8,207 nucleotides of DNA from JAFDVL01 sp043736395 (GTDB lineage: Bacteria > Acidobacteriota > Blastocatellia > RBC074). Both the position numbers and the translations under genes were made by a program. Below, in pieces: positions 4,186 to 8,207 of the stretch; position 1 is the stretch's first letter, and each line of letters begins with the position of its first letter. The DNA lies in contig JAYTCQ010000275.1 in the NCBI GenBank assembly GCA_043736395.1, positions 1 through 8,207 on the forward strand. The letters are read 5' to 3'. The notes under the pieces were generated by a model. The model saw only the letters and a list, made by a program, of their open reading frames with translations, was not told the origin of the DNA and did no database searches.

Positions 4186-5679
4186 GTGAACCTGTCCATG
4201 ATTAGGCAAACAGAAGCATCAATCAAAGTGATTCCGGCGAAATCGGTGGCGCAGGCCACGCAGCAAACCACGACTCCAACGATTGTTTCAGCGTTGAAGC
4301 GATTGCCGGAAAAAGAGGGAGGACGAACGTTACTATTGCATGAATTAGTCTATCTCTTACACGAAGATTTCTCAGCTGCTCCTGTCATCGTATTCCATCA
4401 AAATTCAGGCTGTGAGTTTTTGCCTATTGCTTATCTCGGTTGTGATGAGCAACAAGCCACCGCACTTTCATGTCTGATCGCAGACGACGAAAAGAGGCGC
4501 AATCAGGGGAAACTTTTTTCATTGTTCGCGGATACTGATGAACAACTCATGCTGTATATCGGGAAGCACAGCCAGGAGCTGACCGATATGCTGTTGAATT
4601 TGTTGATTCGCGAACTTAGAACCAGGCTGGAGCGGGATCGCTGGTTTCCGCGCAAGGTAGAAGCATCCTCTTCTCCGGTTGCATTGCCCCCCCACTTATT
4701 GCTTCCCGGAATGGTGTATCGTGACGACGCCATTCGCAAAATTGTGGAGCAGATATATAGCCTCCGCACCAGCGACATTCCCATTCTGATCACCGGAGAA
4801 ACGGGCACTGGAAAAGACCTGATCGCGAGGGCGGTACACACCCTCAGCAGCCGGGCGAAGCATTCATTTATTCCTTTCAATTGTGCCGTCACACCGCGTG
4901 AGTTGATTGAATCCCAACTTTTTGGACATCGGTCTGGCGCGTTCACAGGAGCTAAAACCGATTTCCCCGGACTTATCGGAGAAGCAGAACAGGGCACGCT
5001 TTTTCTTGATGAGGTTGGTGAACTGGCGCGTGAAGTTCAGCCTAAATTGCTACGATTTTTGCATGATGGTGAAATTCAGCGGTTAGGCGAAACGAAACCA
5101 CGCCGCGCCAATGTGCGGGTGATTGCCGCGACCAACCGGGATTTGAAAGCGATGGTAGCTGCCGGCGATTTTCGCATTGATCTCTATTATCGCCTCAATG
5201 TCGTGCAATTTTATCTGCCACCTCTGCGTGAGCGGCGAGAAGAAATTCCACTCTTATCCGAACACTTTCTCCAGAAATTCACTAAATTGGCGGGAAAGCA
5301 AAAAATCACGATCACCCCTGAAGTGATGGATTTGCTGTATTGCTGTAACTGGCCGGGCAATGCCAGAGAGTTGGAAAATGAAATCCAGCGACTCGTAGCG
5401 CTCACTTCGTCAGGAAGCAGAATTACACCGGAAGCACTGTCGCCTTCCATTATTGATTCAGGACAACTTCAATCGGTCAACTCACAAAACGTATTGACTA
5501 AGAAAACACTCGCGGAAGTTCGGGACGAAACCGAACGGCAAATAATCAACGAATCGCTGATGCGCTTTAATGGAAATCTCTCGCGCGTCGCAGTTGATTT
5601 GGGGATTTCCCGAAATGGTTTGCGCAAAATGATCATTAGGTTGCAATTAGATCGGAATGGCGTAACTGATGCGCACTAA
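4186..5679 (+). CDS. Sigma-54-dependent transcriptional activator (AAA+, Fis-type HTH)
   Basis: Bacterial enhancer-binding protein of 497 residues that uses ATP hydrolysis to open sigma-54 RNA polymerase promoters. The central AAA+ domain (about 172-400) has Walker A GETGTGKD (204-211), the sigma-54 contact loop GAFTGA (251-256), Walker B TLFLDEVG (271-278), sensor I AATNRD (314-319), the RLNVVQFYLPPLRER arginine-finger region (336-350) and sensor II WPGNARELEN (389-398). The C-terminal Fis-type helix-turn-helix is NLSRVAVDLGISRNGLRKMI (464-483). The N-terminal 170 residues hold no phosphoacceptor receiver pattern; residues about 45-150 could be a divergent GAF-like sensor but I cannot assign it. 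All catalytic motifs are intact. GTG 4186 or ATG 4198 may be the start; neither has a strong ribosome site. No sensor kinase is nearby. Targets are unknown; the downstream Wzz gene and sigma-54-like sites in this window are candidates. Confidence 0.95.
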   Translation: MNLSMIRQTEASIKVIPAKSVAQATQQTTTPTIVSALKRLPEKEGGRTLLLHELVYLLHEDFSAAPVIVFHQNSGCEFLPIAYLGCDEQQATALSCLIADDEKRRNQGKLFSLFADTDEQLMLYIGKHSQELTDMLLNLLIRELRTRLERDRWFPRKVEASSSPVALPPHLLLPGMVYRDDAIRKIVEQIYSLRTSDIPILITGETGTGKDLIARAVHTLSSRAKHSFIPFNCAVTPRELIESQLFGHRSGAFTGAKTDFPGLIGEAEQGTLFLDEVGELAREVQPKLLRFLHDGEIQRLGETKPRRANVRVIAATNRDLKAMVAAGDFRIDLYYRLNVVQFYLPPLRERREEIPLLSEHFLQKFTKLAGKQKITITPEVMDLLYCCNWPGNARELENEIQRLVALTSSGSRITPEALSPSIIDSGQLQSVNSQNVLTKKTLAEVRDETERQIINESLMRFNGNLSRVAVDLGISRNGLRKMIIRLQLDRNGVTDAH

Positions 5680-5785
5680 GTTGGCGGTGTTGAGCACTTG
5701 GTTGTCACAGGCTTAAATTAATGGTTTGTATGAATATTTGTGGAATTGTTGCCAGGAAGAAAATTAAAGTGCCAACTAAGTGCGC
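5671..5785. repeat. Long-range inverted repeat straddling the activator stop codon
   Basis: GCGCACTAAGTTGGC (5671-5685) and GCCAACTAAGTGCGC (5771-5785) are reverse complements except for one central base (14 of 15). The left arm contains the TAA stop of the activator. The loop is 85 bases. No T-run follows, so it is not a classical terminator. It may be an mRNA 3'-end fold, a recombination site, or the ends of a tiny 115-bp element, though no target-site duplication is seen. Confidence 0.55.
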
Positions 5786-5924
5786 AATACGAAGTGTAAA
5801 TTGCAATACCGAAGAATTCTAAACATAACCTTACGTAACAGCTAACTATTCATTTTTGCATAACTTATAAGTGTAAGTTGTGAAAAAGTAGCATTTTTCT
5901 AATAGTGGCATAGAGATTGATAGA

Positions 5925-5941
5925 TAATTAGTATCTAATTA
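5925..5941. repeat. Small perfect hairpin TAATTAG-TAT-CTAATTA
   Basis: Seven-base arms with a three-base loop, fully AT-rich except for one G-C pair per arm. It may be an operator for a dimeric regulator. As an RNA hairpin it would be weak. It lies just before a stretch with TAAAAAAAG. Confidence 0.35.
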
Positions 5942-6002
5942 AGGCATAGGTGTATCTAACTGAATCAGAAACCTGTAAGTCTTAATAAGAATAAAAAAAG
6001 TT

Positions 6003-6101
6003 GTGGCTGAATCCCTGCAAAAAGCACGCAACCAGATGAAAAAATCGAATCCGAAAAAGCAAGACCGCAAATCGGTCAAGGTAAGGAGGGTGGAATTCTA
6101 A
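6003..6101 (+). CDS. Possible short basic peptide (32 residues)
   Basis: A frame from GTG 6003 to TAA 6099-6101, rich in lysine and arginine: it starts MAESLQKARNQMKKSNPKKQ and ends VKVRRVEF. An internal ATG at 6036 would give 21 residues. No good ribosome site precedes either start. The AAGGAGGG near its end is within the frame and so not its own. The candidate sigma-54 site overlaps the GTG, which argues against translation from there. No homolog recognised; probably chance. Confidence 0.15.
   Translation: MAESLQKARNQMKKSNPKKQDRKSVKVRRVEF
6004..6019 (+). promoter_or_regulatory. Sigma-54-like -24/-12 site upstream of the Wzz gene
   Basis: TGGCTGAATCCCTGCA has GG and GC ten bases apart and agrees with TGGCAC-N5-TTGCW at 8 of 11 positions. 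Transcription would start near 6030 and run toward the Wzz gene with a leader of about 550 bases. A weaker GG-N10-GC (TGGTCAGCCAAGTGCC) occurs at 6124. Sigma-54 control of exopolysaccharide genes is known in several bacteria; here it is inferred from position and the neighbouring activator. Confidence 0.3.
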
Positions 6102-6566
6102 GAAAGTAATCAATCTATAAAAATGGTCAGCCAAGTGCCGGTGGTAGATCATAGTGCATTTATATTTCCCTCAGTTGAGGTTGCTTGCTTCTATTATGCT
6201 GTTCTGAAGCTTTTTGCATCTCAGCAGTACACCTAAACTTAATACCACTTGACGACAATTTTCATGGTTCTCTCTGCGTTAACTCCCAAGCCGACGCAAG
6301 CGATAACCCATCAATTTCCCTATTTGGCTGGCCCATCAGTTCACATTCGCAATACATATTCTCAAAGTACTCGCCAAGCTTTAAATCCTGGCTGAGTGCA
6401 GAGGTGTATCAGCCTGAGAAATGTTATTGAAATCAAAAGCCATCATGAAGCGAAACCATGTGGGACGTAAATAATCAATTGATAAAAGTAAAACTGCTTT
6501 GCTTTTCAGATGTATTGGAATTATCGGAGGTTTTCAGCCTTGATAGCAGGGCTTTGAGCTTACTTG

Positions 6567-6576
6567 AAAGGGAGAG
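6567..6576 (+). promoter_or_regulatory. Ribosome site that fixes the Wzz start
   Basis: AAAGGGAGAG ends two bases before ATG 6579, with its GGGAG core about four to five bases away. The frame is also open from TTG 6564, but that codon has no ribosome site, so ATG 6579 is chosen. Confidence 0.7.
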
Positions 6577-6578
6577 CC

Positions 6579-8102
6579 ATGCAGTCTGATCAACAAAATA
6601 TTCCGGCGACTGAGTCAAGTCCCCTGGCGGTGGTGCGGCAAGTTCAAACAGTAGTGAGCGCGCGTAAATGGCTGGCGCTGGCGTTGTTGCTGGGCGTGAT
6701 TATCAGCGGGATGATTTTGACATTGCTGACCCCGCCTTCTTATGAATCCTCTATTAAAGTGTTAGTCGTGCGTGAACGTGTTGATCCGCGTATTAGTCCT
6801 GGTGCTGCCAGTGGCGATTTACCAAGACCGGAAATCGGCGAGGAGGAATTTAACTCCGAACTCGAAATTATCCGCAGCCGCGAAGTAATCGAAGCGGTCG
6901 TCAAAGAATTAGGCATGGACAAAGACGAAGTAAAAACGACCGGGCGATTGGAACCTGTCCGCAAGTTATATCGCAATTTGATGCAGGTGAGGGAAACTTC
7001 GCCGCTGGAACGCGCCGTGTCTCAAGTAGGCGGTAGCCTGGATGCGGTTTCGGTTCGAAAGTCGCGCATCATCGTTGTGACTTACCGGGATAGTAATCCT
7101 GAGCTTGCGGCGGCTGTGCTGAATACGCTTTATCAAAAATATACCGAGCATCATCTAAGCCTCCACGGCACGAAGCAGGCGGCGAATGTGTTTCAGCGCG
7201 AGGCGTCAGGCTTTCGCGAAAAACTCGACACGGCGACGGAAGCTCTGAAGAAATTTGATAAGAAAAATACAGTGGTTGAGGCAGTCACCCAAAAAGATAT
7301 TTTGTTGCGTCAATATTACGAAATGCAAAACCTGGGCAATGCCGCGCAGATCGAGCGATTTGAATTAGAGAAGCGTCTGAATTCCCTCAAGCAGCAGTTA
7401 AGCAAGCAACCCGAAAAGATAGAGACTGGGACTGTCACCCGATATGTCAGCGCGCTCGACAAAATAAAAGAAGAGCTTCTGACAATGGAATTGCAGCGGA
7501 CGCAATTGCTGCAAAAATATAAGGTCGGTTCGCGCTTCGTTCGTGAGCTGGAACAACGCATCACGCAGGCCAGAGCCACATTGGAACGCGAAGAAAAAAA
7601 TCCACCACAGGAACGTTCAGTGGCGCTCAATGAAATTCATCGGCGGTTACAGAATGATGTTTTGAGTACGCAGTCTTCATTGGTGACGGTGCAAGAACGC
7701 GAGAAACGAGCGATTGATCTGGCGACGAAATACAAATCCAATTTACTTGAGATGGATCGCGACACCTTTGCCAAAGCGGAACTAGAACGAACGCGCTCCA
7801 TTAATGAAGAAGCTTATATGCTGTATCAGAAGAAAGCGCAGGAAGCGGAAATTACCAATGCACTCAATCAGCAAAAGGTTGTGAATGTCAATTTAGCTGA
7901 AGCTGCCCAACGCTCATCGCGGCCTGTCAGCCCCAAACCGTTTGTTAATCTGGCAGTATTTATTCTGGTTGGGATTCTAACAGCTCTCGCGGGCTGCTTT
8001 GCGGCGGAAATGTTGAATCCATATTTACGTACTGAGGAGCAAGTACAGCGTCGTTACAAAATGAAAATCCTGGCTCGCATCCCCAGCGTTGCCAAGTCCT
8101 GA
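6579..8102 (+). CDS. Wzz/GumC-type polysaccharide co-polymerase, no kinase domain
   Basis: Inner-membrane protein of 507 residues that controls chain length and export of exopolysaccharide with a Wzy or Wzx partner. A first membrane span lies at about 31-50 (WLALALLLGVIISGMILTLL). It is followed by the Wzz-domain entry TPPSYESSIKVLV and the EFNSELEIIRSREVIEAVVKELG block (90-112), typical of GumC/EpsC-like proteins. A large periplasmic helical, coiled-coil part spans about 200-430, and a GNVR-like segment leads to the second span at about 456-476 after the proline motif RPVSPKP. The cytoplasmic tail is about 30 residues and ends IPSVAKS. There is no Walker motif, so the tyrosine kinase partner, if any, must be a separate gene. 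The next gene begins 41 bases downstream and may be part of the same operon, as usual for such loci. Confidence 0.9.
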   Translation: MQSDQQNIPATESSPLAVVRQVQTVVSARKWLALALLLGVIISGMILTLLTPPSYESSIKVLVVRERVDPRISPGAASGDLPRPEIGEEEFNSELEIIRSREVIEAVVKELGMDKDEVKTTGRLEPVRKLYRNLMQVRETSPLERAVSQVGGSLDAVSVRKSRIIVVTYRDSNPELAAAVLNTLYQKYTEHHLSLHGTKQAANVFQREASGFREKLDTATEALKKFDKKNTVVEAVTQKDILLRQYYEMQNLGNAAQIERFELEKRLNSLKQQLSKQPEKIETGTVTRYVSALDKIKEELLTMELQRTQLLQKYKVGSRFVRELEQRITQARATLEREEKNPPQERSVALNEIHRRLQNDVLSTQSSLVTVQEREKRAIDLATKYKSNLLEMDRDTFAKAELERTRSINEEAYMLYQKKAQEAEITNALNQQKVVNVNLAEAAQRSSRPVSPKPFVNLAVFILVGILTALAGCFAAEMLNPYLRTEEQVQRRYKMKILARIPSVAKS

Positions 8103-8143
8103 ATGTATCCTGAATAAACGTCAAATTTCTGAATAGTAATTGT

Positions 8144-8207
8144 ATGAATCGAAGTGCGGATTATTTAAAAGATGAACAATACAGCGATGACCTGCAGGTG
8201 CTGGCTG
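8144..8207 (+). CDS. Start of a further gene, cut by the window end
   Basis: ATG 8144 opens a frame that stays open to the end of the window (21 full codons, beginning MNRSADYLKDEQYSDDLQVL). It lies 41 bases after the Wzz gene on the same strand. The ribosome site is weak (GAATAG further upstream). From position it would be expected to be an exopolysaccharide gene such as a polymerase, kinase or transferase, but the visible part shows no family motif. Confidence 0.4.
   Translation, partial: MNRSADYLKDEQYSDDLQVLA

Larger units (their letters stand above)
5680..6578. other. Long AT-rich intergenic region before the Wzz gene
   Basis: About 900 bases without a convincing gene. Contents: the right arm of the inverted repeat; a near-direct repeat GCAATACGAAG / GCAATACCGAAG (5784 and 5803); palindromes TTACGTAA (5831-5838) and ACTTATAAGT (5863-5872); a small hairpin TAATTAG-TAT-CTAATTA (5925-5941); a short basic frame and a sigma-54-like site around 6003; an AAGGAGGG with no start codon at proper distance (6083-6090); and a frame 6185-6430 with TTG start and no ribosome site that I do not accept as a gene. 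It is probably a regulatory region, possibly with an untranslated RNA or a decayed gene. Confidence 0.5.

Noticed and set aside
5671..5785. MITE or insertion element bounded by the inverted repeat
   Set aside because: No flanking target duplication is visible and one arm is within a normal, full-length coding sequence end.
6185..6430. Plus-strand 81-codon frame in the spacer before the Wzz gene
   Set aside because: TTG start without a ribosome site, odd composition rich in Ser and Cys, no recognisable domain, and an opposing frame that looks at least as protein-like.

Overview
The window looks like a chromosomal stretch from a Gram-negative, mesophilic bacterium of moderate GC content. Genes have good Shine-Dalgarno sites and are separated by long, visibly AT-rich intergenic regions. 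A Wzz/GumC-type inner-membrane protein, a probable small lipoprotein and a sigma-54 activator all point to a two-membrane organism. The style (MTH1187-type thiamine-binding protein, long spacers, BON/Hsp20/BCAM0308 stress genes side by side) would suit Acidobacteriota or a neighbouring phylum, but this is an impression and not a proof. No tRNA, rRNA, CRISPR array, transposase or phage gene is seen.

Left part (about 1-2260, plus strand): a stress-protein group. It holds a small heat-shock protein with a short N-terminal arm, a BCAM0308-type protein with two CxxC zinc knuckles, an 8-cysteine metallothionein-like protein 19 bases behind it, and a protein made of three BON domains. A strong intrinsic terminator follows at 2214-2253. 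The shared theme is protein and metal/osmotic stress protection, inferred from the families.

Middle (2371-3742): a leftward pair made of a conserved protein of unknown function with the N-terminus MCDYSL and, upstream of it, a probable 42-residue lipoprotein. Divergent from these is a rightward thiamine-binding (MTH1187/YqgV-type) gene. The roughly 400-base divergent region is rich in structure: four copies of TTGCGT, a near-palindrome, an 11-bp inverted repeat, an imperfect duplication of the leader of the thiamine-binding gene, and two leftward matches to the sigma-54 -24/-12 pattern.

Right part (3743-8207): a sigma-54-dependent activator (497 codons from GTG) with intact AAA+ and GAFTGA motifs but no receiver domain in its divergent N-terminus. 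It is flanked by two long intergenic regions (about 440 and 900 bases). A 15-bp inverted repeat straddles its stop codon. A Wzz/GumC-like polysaccharide co-polymerase without a fused kinase follows, then the first codons of another gene cut by the window edge. A sigma-54-like site lies upstream of the polysaccharide gene, so control of exopolysaccharide export by the neighbouring activator is a reasonable but unproven idea.

No clearly new multi-gene system is visible. The best leads are the palindrome at the Hsp20 start, the MCDYSL protein with its lipoprotein partner, the dense regulatory region at 3033-3433, and the possible link between the sigma-54 activator and the Wzz gene.
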